DNA from: CAZAMP01 sp964486455
GTDB taxonomy: Bacteria; Eisenbacteria; RBG-16-71-46; CAZAMP01
Length of the DNA: 64,000 nucleotides
Assembly: GCA_964486455.1 (NCBI GenBank)
Contig: CAZAMP010000018.1
Location: forward strand, 14,975-78,974
Direction: 5' to 3'
Below the pieces are notes generated by a model. That model worked only from the letters and a program-made list of their open reading frames with translations, had not been told where the DNA came from and searched no databases. Both the position numbers and the translations under genes were made by a program. Positions 58,175-64,000 of this stretch are shown here, piece after piece; position 1 is the first letter of the stretch; the number at the start of each line of letters is the position of its first letter.

Positions 58175-58761
58175 GCGTGTTCCCCGGCGCCTCGACCGCG
58201 CAGCATGTGTGTCGCCCACCAGAGTAGAGTGAACCCGGTGGGGAGAGAGCTTCGCCCTTCCATGATGAGCTTACGTACGCCGAGCCCCGCCATCGCGAGC
58301 GCCCCCAAGGTCCAGAGGTCGACGAGCCCTCCCGTCTTCTCGTACACCGCCCGGTTGACGCTCTGTCCGTAGTCCTGCAGCTCGCGGGCCACGGTGGGAA
58401 CCGGAGCGCGCTCCAGCTCTTCCTCCAGCCCAAGCAGTCTGGCGATCGCGGCGAGTAGCAGGTCGGCTCGTAGCGCGTCCGGATCGAAATGGATCAAGAC
58501 GCCTCCCGAGAGCGCACTGATGTCGAGACGATGAATCCCGCTCACCCCGCCGAGCTTCGACTCGAGACGCTCCCGTCCTACCTCGTTCCCGACGAGCGAC
58601 GGGACGCGGAAGCGCGCGCGGCCGGGCAACGTGTGCTCGACATGGATAGGCCCGGTGCGAAACGCCGGCACCGACGATCCGGCCCTTGCGGATCTCTGCC
58701 CGCGACCCTTTCCCCGCCGTCGCAGGAGAGCGGCAATGATCATCCCGGTCAGGATGTGCAT
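58171..58761 (-). CDS. HMA_2-type domain protein with C-terminal membrane segments
   Basis: 196 residues from ATG 58761, with GAGG 8 nt upstream. The first 20 residues are hydrophobic then basic (ILTGMIIAALLRRRGKG). The HMA_2-type domain follows: PIHVEHTLPGRARFRVPSLVGNEVGRERLESKL, GIHRLDISALSGGVLIHFDPDALRADLLLAAIARLL. After a linker come two hydrophobic stretches (LVDLWTLGALAMAGLGVRKLIM; TGFTLLWWATHML). It is the first gene of the five-gene metal operon and lies just downstream of an operator-like palindrome. Confidence 0.72.
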   Translation of the reverse strand: MHILTGMIIAALLRRRGKGRGQRSARAGSSVPAFRTGPIHVEHTLPGRARFRVPSLVGNEVGRERLESKLGGVSGIHRLDISALSGGVLIHFDPDALRADLLLAAIARLLGLEEELERAPVPTVARELQDYGQSVNRAVYEKTGGLVDLWTLGALAMAGLGVRKLIMEGRSSLPTGFTLLWWATHMLRGRGAGEHA

Positions 58762-58784
58762 CCGACCATCCTCATCACAGATTA

Positions 58785-58798
58785 TTAGCTGCAGCTAA
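58785..58798. promoter_or_regulatory. operator-like palindrome TTAGCTGCAGCTAA (site 1)
   Basis: A perfect 14-bp palindrome, 24 bp before the first ATG of the metal operon. On its right side AGCTAACTTCTT repeats in inverted form at site 2 (58907-58926). It resembles halves of DtxR/IdeR boxes (TTAGGTTAG-CTAACCTAA). Confidence 0.65.
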
Positions 58799-58846
58799 CT
58801 TCTTAGTGACTCCGCCGCGGCCCCACGCGCCGACGATCGACACGAG

Positions 58847-58876
58847 ACTATACCCACCGGCGCCGAACGGGCGCAA
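58847..58876 (-). promoter_or_regulatory. candidate promoter of the metal operon
   Basis: On the minus strand TTGCGC (58871-58876) and TATAGT (58847-58852) are 18 bp apart. The expected start at about 58840 leaves an 80-nt leader containing site 1. Site 2 lies upstream, so the promoter sits between two operators. Confidence 0.4.
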
Positions 58877-58912
58877 GGGGCAAGCTTCCCGAAATGCAGT
58901 CGTTTGAAGAAG

Positions 58913-58926
58913 TTAGCTATGGCTAA
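58913..58926. promoter_or_regulatory. operator-like palindrome TTAGCTATGGCTAA (site 2)
   Basis: Five-base arms TTAGC/GCTAA around TATG, with AGAAG to its left that mirrors the CTTCT to the right of site 1. The two sites are inverted relative to each other, 128 bp apart. It lies 35 bp after the regulator's stop codon. Confidence 0.6.
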
Positions 58927-58960
58927 TATTCAACGGATCTCAACGCGAAACAGCTCCGCG

Positions 58961-59413
58961 TCACGTTGCCGAATCGAGGCGCCGCCGGCGTCCCTGCGCG
59001 TGGATTCGATGCTGTAGCCGCCGGATCCACGCATCGGAGGAGAGGGAGAAGCCGACGAGCAGTTCCAATCGCCAGAGCGCCTCCGGGCCCAGATGATGAC
59101 CCAGGCGGCTGATCATCGGCTGGGCCTCGGCCGTCCCCATGGCGAGGATGTCCTCGAAAAGCCTTGTCAGACAACGATTTCTGCGGACGATGTCGCTTCC
59201 GGCGCGGCGGCCCGCCTCCGTCAGCACGATGTCTCCGTAGGCCTTGTGCGTGATGAGCCCGCGCTTGGTGAGCTGCGAGACCGCCCGGCTGGCACTCGGC
59301 AGTCTCACCCCCAAGCGTGCCGCCAGGTCCCGGACCCGAACACGGCCGTCCTCGGAGAGTCGATAGATCCACTCCAGATAGCTCTCCTGGCTCGGCGTCA
59401 GCTCCACGGGCAT
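58961..59413 (-). CDS. DtxR/MntR-family regulator with degenerate metal sites
   Basis: 150 residues from ATG 59413, with GGAGGAG close upstream. The wing-helix part is clear: QESYLEWIYRLSEDGRVRVRDLAARLGVRLPSASRAVSQLTKRGLITHKAYGDIVLTEAG. The dimer part follows: RRNRCLTRLFEDILAMGTAEAQPMISRLGHHLGPEALWRL. Aligned by eye with MntR and DtxR, most metal ligands are replaced: Ser11 for MntR Asp8 / DtxR Met10, Asn79 for His77/His79, Ser102 and Gly105 for the late Glu residues; Glu14 and His106 remain. It lacks an SH3-like third domain. It likely represses itself and the metal operon downstream, but its ligand may differ from Mn or Fe. Confidence 0.83.
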   Translation of the reverse strand: MPVELTPSQESYLEWIYRLSEDGRVRVRDLAARLGVRLPSASRAVSQLTKRGLITHKAYGDIVLTEAGRRAGSDIVRRNRCLTRLFEDILAMGTAEAQPMISRLGHHLGPEALWRLELLVGFSLSSDAWIRRLQHRIHAQGRRRRLDSAT

Positions 59414-59439
59414 CGCTCCTCCAAACTGTCCACAAAAAG

Positions 59440-59470
59440 TTAGTCTACCGCTAAGATTGCGCCAACGCAA
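59440..59470 (-). promoter_or_regulatory. promoter of the regulator gene overlapped by an operator-like dyad (site 3)
   Basis: On the minus strand TTGCGT (59465-59470) and TAGACT (59442-59447) are 17 bp apart. TTAG-TCTACCG-CTAA (59440-59454) overlaps the -10 and lies 27 bp before the ATG, as site 1 does before the operon. This fits autorepression, although the arms are looser than in sites 1 and 2. Confidence 0.45.
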
Positions 59471-59645
59471 GCCGGGAAGCCGACCTGGGACCCCATCGCG
59501 CTCGGCCATGTGAATGACCGTGCAACCTTGCCGGGCCGCCAGGGCACTCAGGAATGACGGCGGTCGACCGGCATGTGGCCGGCTGGAGTCGGCACGCACC
59601 GCCCGATTAGCTTTCTGAAACTCCCTCAATCCGAAAGGACCTGAA

Positions 59646-60872
59646 ATGTTGAGATTCAAGTCGATCGTCCTGCTGGCCGGGATCGTCGCTCTGCTGACAG
59701 CGAGCACGGTCATTGCCGCGGAGCCCGTCCACGTCACGTCGTTCAAGTCGGCGCGGAAGCTCGCGGCCAAGCAGGAGCTGCCGATCCTCCTGAAGATGGG
59801 CAAGGAGTTCTGCACGTCATGCAGCAAGTTCGATCAGGCCGTCGATGAGGATGACGAGTTTCGCGATGTGATCGAGAAGAACGTCGTCCTGTGTGTGATC
59901 GACGTGCGAAAGGGCGAGGGCGCCGAGCTCGCGCGTCGGTACCACGCGTCCGACTATCCGATCCCAACGTTCATTCTGACGAACAGCCACGGCGAGGAGA
60001 TGGACCGGTGGCTCGGCTACTGGGACAGCGACAACTTCGTCAAGCATCTGACCGCGGCCGTCGAGAACCCGATCACGGTTGACAAGCGGATGGCGCGCTT
60101 CCAGGAAAGCCCGACGGAAGCAGATGCGCGAAAGCTGGCAGAGCTACGCGACTATCAGGGTCTCTTCGCGGAGGCCGTCGCCTATTTCCGCCGTGCCCAG
60201 GCGCTCAATCCCGACTCCGAAACCGACTACGACCTCTACGTGCTCAGCGCGATGACACAGGGCGAGTACGACAACATCTTCACCGCGGACGAGGTGAAGG
60301 CGCAGGCGGACCGCGTCGTGTCGACCGAGACCTGTGGCGCCACCGGGTACATGAAGGCCGCGATGTCGATGGCCAAGGTAGCCAAGCACACGAAGGACAA
60401 CAGCTACTACACGCCTTACCTGGCGTTGGCCATAGAGAAGACGGAAGGCAAAGAGGACGACCCGAAGCTCCTGAAGGGGCGCGTCAACCTCCTTCCGGAT
60501 TACGCGCTCTACGTGGAGAAGGACGAGGATAAGGCGATCGCGCTGAAGAAGGAATTCTTCGCCAAAGCGGCCGGAGAAGAAGACTGGATGACCGTCGCCA
60601 ACATGCTCAACAACTTCGCGTGGTGGTGCTTCGAAAACGAGTTCAATCTCGATGAGGCCGAGGAGCTTGCCCGCCAAGGCATCGAGTTCGCCAAGCCGGG
60701 CAACCAGAAGGCCAACATCTTCGATACGGTGGCCGAGATTTGCAACCTGAAGGGCGACTGCGGCGACGCCGTCACGCTCATCCGTATGGCCGTCGCGGAG
60801 GACCCGGAGAACGAGTATTTCCAGAAGCAGCTCGGACGGTTCGAGGAGCTACTTCGAGCGCAGTCGGACTAG
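59646..60872 (+). CDS. exported thioredoxin-like protein with TPR-like C-terminal part
   Basis: 408 residues with AAAGGA 8 nt before ATG 59646. A signal peptide (SIVLLAGIVALLTASTVIAA) is followed by a thioredoxin fold: LPILLKMGKEFCTSCSKFDQAV, with C56-T-S-C59 as the redox pair, VVLCVIDVRKGEGAELARRYHASDYPIPTFIL with the cis-Pro, and GYWDSDNFVKHL. The remaining 250 residues are helical with TPR-like spacing (LFAEAVAYFRRAQALNPDSE; WMTVANMLNNFAWWCFENEFNLDEAEELARQGIEFA; AVTLIRMAVAEDPENEYF). It probably works in periplasmic thiol chemistry or as a chaperone-like partner. Confidence 0.82.
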   Translation: MLRFKSIVLLAGIVALLTASTVIAAEPVHVTSFKSARKLAAKQELPILLKMGKEFCTSCSKFDQAVDEDDEFRDVIEKNVVLCVIDVRKGEGAELARRYHASDYPIPTFILTNSHGEEMDRWLGYWDSDNFVKHLTAAVENPITVDKRMARFQESPTEADARKLAELRDYQGLFAEAVAYFRRAQALNPDSETDYDLYVLSAMTQGEYDNIFTADEVKAQADRVVSTETCGATGYMKAAMSMAKVAKHTKDNSYYTPYLALAIEKTEGKEDDPKLLKGRVNLLPDYALYVEKDEDKAIALKKEFFAKAAGEEDWMTVANMLNNFAWWCFENEFNLDEAEELARQGIEFAKPGNQKANIFDTVAEICNLKGDCGDAVTLIRMAVAEDPENEYFQKQLGRFEELLRAQSD

Positions 60873-60964
60873 CGACATCCCCTCCCCGCGGAGGGTGGCG
60901 GAGCGGTGGGGCTCGAATGGGTCCCATCGCGCCGCCCGTTTCGCGTGCGTGCGCCGATAGAGAG

Positions 60965-60970
60965 TATACT
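60965..60970 (+). promoter_or_regulatory. candidate -10 TATACT directly before the ECF sigma gene
   Basis: TATACTTAC starts 16 bp before ATG 60981, so transcription would begin within a few bases of the start codon. No Shine-Dalgarno is seen. The same nine bases occur at 36284 and 44721. Confidence 0.4.
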
Positions 60971-60980
60971 TACGACAGCC

Positions 60981-61559
60981 ATGGCACTGATAGACACTCG
61001 ACATAGCGGTCCCGATCCCGAGGATCGAAAGCTCGTCGAAAAGTTCCTGCGACGTCGACAGGAGAAGGTGTTCCGCGCGATCTACCAGCGTCACACACCG
61101 GCGATCTATCAGATCCTGGTGCGCATGTTGCGCGGCGACGCATCGAACGCGGAAGAGGTCCTCCAGGTTGCGTGGGTTCGCGCCATCGAAAGGCTGGAGA
61201 CGTTTCGCTGGGAGTCGAGCCTTCGCAGCTGGCTCATTGGGATCGCGCTCAACTGCTCTCGCGAGTTCCTGCGCCGGCAGCGCCGCACGGAGCCGGCGGA
61301 GCCGTGGGCGGTCGACGAGCTCCCGGCGCTTCGAAGGGCGGCCGGGGAACTGAATCGGATCGATCTCGAACGGGCCATCGCGCACTTGCCCGATGGCTAC
61401 CGGGAAGTCCTGATCCTGCATGATATCGAGGGGTATACTCACAACGAGATCGGGGAATTCCTCGGTATCGAAACCGGAACATCAAAAAGTCAGCTGTCCC
61501 GGGCGCGAAGAGCCATGCGTGCCCGGCTGAGCGACGTGGGAAGCGTGCAAAATGGATGA
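60981..61559 (+). CDS. ECF-type RNA polymerase sigma factor
   Basis: 192 residues from ATG 60981. Region 2 reads LVEKFLRRRQEKVFRAIYQRHTPAIYQILVRMLRGDASNAEEVLQVAWVRAIERLETFRWESSLRSWLIGIALNCSREFLRR; region 4 reads LERAIAHLPDGYREVLILHDIEGYTHNEIGEFLGIETGTSKSQLSRARRAMRARL. Both are full length. It overlaps by 8 bp the following membrane-protein gene, the usual place for a cognate anti-sigma factor. It probably responds to an envelope signal. Confidence 0.93.
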   Translation: MALIDTRHSGPDPEDRKLVEKFLRRRQEKVFRAIYQRHTPAIYQILVRMLRGDASNAEEVLQVAWVRAIERLETFRWESSLRSWLIGIALNCSREFLRRQRRTEPAEPWAVDELPALRRAAGELNRIDLERAIAHLPDGYREVLILHDIEGYTHNEIGEFLGIETGTSKSQLSRARRAMRARLSDVGSVQNG

Positions 61560-61974
61560 CAACGGCATGAACGAACTCAGCCCGCGCGAACAGGACGCTC
61601 TGCGTTCATTGTCCGGAAGCGGCGCGTACTCAAGATCGCTCGAGAACCGTATCGCGAAGACGCTCAAGAGCGAGGGTTTGATCACGCCCTCGGCGTCGAT
61701 CTGGGGCCGCGCGGCCAAAGTCGGTGGCATGGTCGCTGCACTGATCGCGGCGTTCGTCTTGGGAACCCAATACGGAAACCGCGGCACCGAGATGGGCGAT
61801 CAACCTATGCCGGTGGCCTCGCCGGGCCCCGATGTACCGGAGTATGAGTCCTCGCGCACGGGTGAGTTCGAGTACACGGCCTATCACATGGACATGGACG
61901 ATCTCCTCGAAAGCGATGCGGTGGAGACCGGACAGGAACGCCACAGCGTGCATGTGAAAAGCCTCGACTACTGA
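61552..61974 (+). CDS. putative single-pass anti-sigma factor
   Basis: 140 residues from ATG 61552, overlapping the sigma gene. The N-terminal 60 residues are polar and helical (LSPREQDALRSLSGSGAYSRSLENRIAKTLKSEGLI), followed by one membrane helix (VGGMVAALIAAFVLGTQYG) and a short periplasmic tail with YTAYHMDMDDLLESD. It lacks the zinc-binding HxxxCxxC motif of ZAS anti-sigma factors. The gene position and topology give the call; sequence alone would not. Confidence 0.65.
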   Translation: MDDNGMNELSPREQDALRSLSGSGAYSRSLENRIAKTLKSEGLITPSASIWGRAAKVGGMVAALIAAFVLGTQYGNRGTEMGDQPMPVASPGPDVPEYESSRTGEFEYTAYHMDMDDLLESDAVETGQERHSVHVKSLDY

Positions 61975-62032
61975 TTGAGTCCTCTCGGCATTTGCCCGAC
62001 AATACAGTCCGTTTCCCTCAAACGGATGGGCA

Positions 62033-63442
62033 ATGCGACCGACGACGAACAGATCAGGTTCCGCCGTATGCATCGCACTCGTGCTGTTGCTGCTCTTCGT
62101 GTACGGCTGCGCGCGTGACGAACGCCCCAATCTGATCATCGTTCTCGTCGACACATTGCGCGCCGACCATCTCGGCTACCACGGCTACGAGCGCGACACA
62201 TCCCCGACCATCGACGCGCTCGCGGATTCGTCGATCCGATTCATGAACCACTACTCGCACGCATCGCGAACGGGCCCCGCGGTGGCGAGCATTTTCACGG
62301 GTCTTCATCCGCGAAGCCACGGCGTCGTCAATCCGCTCACTCACTTCGACGCGAAGGGGACGCTCGGGGATGAGCAAACCACGCTCGCCGAAATCCTCTC
62401 CGAGAACGGATACGACTGCTACGGATACGTCGCGAACATCAACGTGAAGGCGGAGTTCGGCTTCGCCCAGGGTTTCGACACCTACGAGTGGATCGAGAAG
62501 CGCGTCGTCTCCGGCCTGGAGCGCGCGGCCCGGGGGATGATCCAGCCGGCCATCGCGGAGGAGATCAGCGCCGCCGCCACGGCGAAGCTGGCGGATCGAC
62601 GGGAACCGTTCTTTCTGTATCTGCACTACATGGAAACACACACTCCGTATGCGGCCCCCCTGCGGTACCGATTCAAGTACGTCGACCCCGATTACGACGG
62701 GGTCATGACCGGTCTCCACCTTCAGCTCGATGAAATCATCGCGGGCAGGTTGAGCGCGGACGCGGACGACGGCGCCCACCTGAACGCGCTCTACGATCAG
62801 GAGATCCGCTACTTCGACGACGAGTTCCGGAAGCTACTCGGCTTCCTCGATGAACGGGGACTGCGGGAGAACACGATCATCGTCTTCGTGGCCGACCACG
62901 GAGAGGAGTTCTTTGATCACGGATCCGTGCTTCACGGCTACACGCTCTATGATGAACAGCTTCACGTGCCGTGCTTCATCCACGATCCGAGGGCCGACTC
63001 CCCGCGCGCGCTGGACACCATCACCCGACACGTGGACATTCTGCCGACGCTGCTCGAGCTGATGGACGTTCCGTCCACCGGTGACGTTCAGGGCCGGAGC
63101 CTGGCGCCGGCCTTTCGCGGCGAGGATCTACCCGATTCATCCACGCCCGTCCTTGCCCAGGCGAGCCTTCGCGCGGTGAAGACCATTCAGCAGCAGTCGT
63201 TCACGCTGGACGGCTGGAAGCTGATCGAAACGATGGTGCCCACGCCCGGAGAAGAGCTTTACCACGTAGCCGAAGACCCGGCGGAGAGTCGCGATCTGCT
63301 TGCCGAACAGCCCGATGTCGCGGCGCGATTGCGTGATGAGATGCGGCGCTTCGTGGAAACGCTCCCTGTCGGCACGGGTGGGGTCGTCGAGTTATCCGAA
63401 GACGACAAGGCGAGGCTCAGGTCGCTGGGCTATCTAAAGTAG
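62033..63442 (+). CDS. sulfatase-superfamily lipoprotein with Thr at the nucleophile site
   Basis: 469 residues. The signal peptide ends LLLLFVYGC, a probable lipobox with Cys26. The alkaline-phosphatase-like metal site is present: LIIVLVDTLRADHLGYHGY (Asp40), and late VADHGEEFFDHG with Asp and His. In the segment RTGPAVASIFTGLHPRSHGV the usual C/S-x-P-x-R is T80-G-P-A-V, so no formylglycine can form; a Thr nucleophile is typical of phosphoethanolamine/phosphoglycerol transferases and related hydrolases. The C-terminal ELYHVAEDPAESRDLL is common in sulfatase-like proteins. Phosphodiester or phosphotransferase activity at the envelope is a better guess than sulfate release. Confidence 0.8.
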   Translation: MRPTTNRSGSAVCIALVLLLLFVYGCARDERPNLIIVLVDTLRADHLGYHGYERDTSPTIDALADSSIRFMNHYSHASRTGPAVASIFTGLHPRSHGVVNPLTHFDAKGTLGDEQTTLAEILSENGYDCYGYVANINVKAEFGFAQGFDTYEWIEKRVVSGLERAARGMIQPAIAEEISAAATAKLADRREPFFLYLHYMETHTPYAAPLRYRFKYVDPDYDGVMTGLHLQLDEIIAGRLSADADDGAHLNALYDQEIRYFDDEFRKLLGFLDERGLRENTIIVFVADHGEEFFDHGSVLHGYTLYDEQLHVPCFIHDPRADSPRALDTITRHVDILPTLLELMDVPSTGDVQGRSLAPAFRGEDLPDSSTPVLAQASLRAVKTIQQQSFTLDGWKLIETMVPTPGEELYHVAEDPAESRDLLAEQPDVAARLRDEMRRFVETLPVGTGGVVELSEDDKARLRSLGYLK

Positions 63443-63460
63443 GTCCCGGACGGCTCCCCG

Positions 63461-64000
63461 CTACTGAAGTAGGACGACGCGTCGCGTCTGGGTTCCACCC
63501 TTCGCCACGAGTTGCAGGAAGTACGTGCCGGGGGCAACCCGCGCGCCGGAGAATGTTGTCGCATCCCAGACTATGACCCCACTCGCAACATCAGATGCGT
63601 ATCGCCGGACCAACCGACCGCCCACATCGAAGACCATGAGCGCCATGTTCTCATGATCCACTTGATACGACACGCTGACCGAGCGCCTAAATGGATTTGG
63701 TGTCACGAACAGTTCTACGGTTGACCTGGTTGCTTCCCAGTCATGAACACCGATGATCCCACACCCCTGACCAAACGCACCGATCAGTCCACAATCGTAT
63801 TCATCGGGATGGTTTCCGGTGAGGCACGGCGAGTTCGCCGCCAGTGCGAAGTCGCCGCTCGGAGCGTCGCAGAAGAGGGGATGTCCGGAGAAGTTCCCAT
63901 CCACGCCGTACTGATCGGCAATGCAGTCTGTCCAGTCGCCATCCACATTGCCGTATACGTCTACGCAGCTGAGCATTGCGCTGCTGGTCCCGTCGCAACC
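63461..64000 (-). CDS. secreted beta-helix-type protein with T9SS/FlgD-like C-terminal domain (5' part outside window)
   Basis: The frame is open to the right edge; 179 C-terminal residues are visible. The start of this part (AMLSCVDVYGNVDGDWTDCIADQYGVDGNFSGHPLFC, DSPCLTG-like NSPCLTGNHPDEYDCGLIGAFGQGCG) is closely similar to the Cys-rich caps of 41995-43149 and 43445-44617. Instead of the WGxIK tag it continues HDWEATRSTVELFVTPNPFRRSVSVSYQV, LMVFDVGGRLVRRY, RVAPGTYFLQLVAKG, ending TRRVVLLQ, a T9SS type A/FlgD-like domain of about 80 residues. It is exported; the tail probably directs it to the surface. Confidence 0.85.
   Translation of the reverse strand, partial: GCDGTSSAMLSCVDVYGNVDGDWTDCIADQYGVDGNFSGHPLFCDAPSGDFALAANSPCLTGNHPDEYDCGLIGAFGQGCGIIGVHDWEATRSTVELFVTPNPFRRSVSVSYQVDHENMALMVFDVGGRLVRRYASDVASGVIVWDATTFSGARVAPGTYFLQLVAKGGTQTRRVVLLQ

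Noticed and set aside
59414..59827. A 138-residue N-terminal extension of the DtxR-like protein
   Set aside because: GGAGGAG directly before ATG 59413, and the promoter/operator in the extension, show it is upstream DNA; it is also antisense to the thioredoxin-like gene.
62255..62300. Ser75 or Ser78 as a formylglycine-type nucleophile in the sulfatase-like protein
   Set aside because: Spacing to the conserved [IL]FTG segment places Thr80, not a Ser, at the nucleophile position.
1..64000. CRISPR array, tRNA, rRNA, insertion sequences, att sites or a replication origin
   Set aside because: No regular direct-repeat array, cloverleaf-like sequence, transposase or integrase motif or DnaA-box cluster was noticed while reading; tRNA and ncRNA scans could not be run.

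Overview
This window looks like a chromosomal piece of a high-GC, Gram-negative, uncultured bacterium of the FCB superphylum (Eisenbacteria/Krumholzibacteriota-like). That placement is an inference. It rests on lipoprotein and signal-peptide proteins, secreted proteases and beta-helix proteins that end in a type IX (T9SS type A)/FlgD-like C-terminal domain, dense GC-rich coding and strong codon bias. No rRNA, tRNA, CRISPR array, transposase or integrase was recognised.

Region 1 (about 1-29,300) is a large extracellular-polysaccharide locus. It holds a Wzx-type flippase, at least five GT4-type glycosyltransferases, a GT39-type membrane glycosyltransferase, FemAB/CelD-type GNAT transferases (five including a partial one), an MBOAT/SGNH O-acetylation pair, two NodB-type polysaccharide deacetylases, an asparagine-synthase-like enzyme, two heparinase II/III-like secreted lyases and a pectate-lyase-like beta-helix. 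The gene set resembles exosortase-associated EPS loci, but no exosortase is visible. Two paralogous CelD-like proteins carry the same unrecognised C-terminal domain and flank the MBOAT/SGNH pair.

Region 2 (29,500-32,200) carries a short-chain L-threonine dehydrogenase, a dolichol-phosphate-mannose-synthase-like GT2 with a DUF2304 partner, and a HIT protein. Region 3 (32,400-48,700) is dominated by exported proteins: S1 and S8 proteases with T9SS-like tails, a haem-oxygenase-like diiron protein, a Cys/His-rich exported protein, a VIT/vWA plus vWA pair, two tandem beta-helix paralogs, a small exported protein, a molbindin and an M16 peptidase. Four exported proteins in the window end in a short WGxIKxxYR-like tag that sits where homologues carry the T9SS-like domain. 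This is the most interesting unexplained pattern here.

Region 4 (48,900-54,300) has a UbiD-family decarboxylase and a divergent three-gene ABC-2 exporter. Region 5 (54,300-59,400) is a metal-transport operon: a CtpC-like P1B ATPase, three HMA_2-type proteins and a small PacL-like membrane protein, downstream of a DtxR/MntR-like regulator gene. TTAGC-N4-GCTAA operator-like palindromes lie before the operon, and a looser TTAG...CTAA relative lies before the regulator gene. The regulator appears to have lost most canonical metal ligands.

Region 6 (59,600-64,000) contains an exported thioredoxin-like protein, an ECF sigma factor with an overlapping putative membrane anti-sigma gene, a sulfatase-family lipoprotein with Thr at the nucleophile position, and the 3' end of another secreted protein with a T9SS-like tail. 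Start codons were chosen mainly from Shine-Dalgarno spacing and stop-start overlaps. All family calls are from reading motifs, without database searches.
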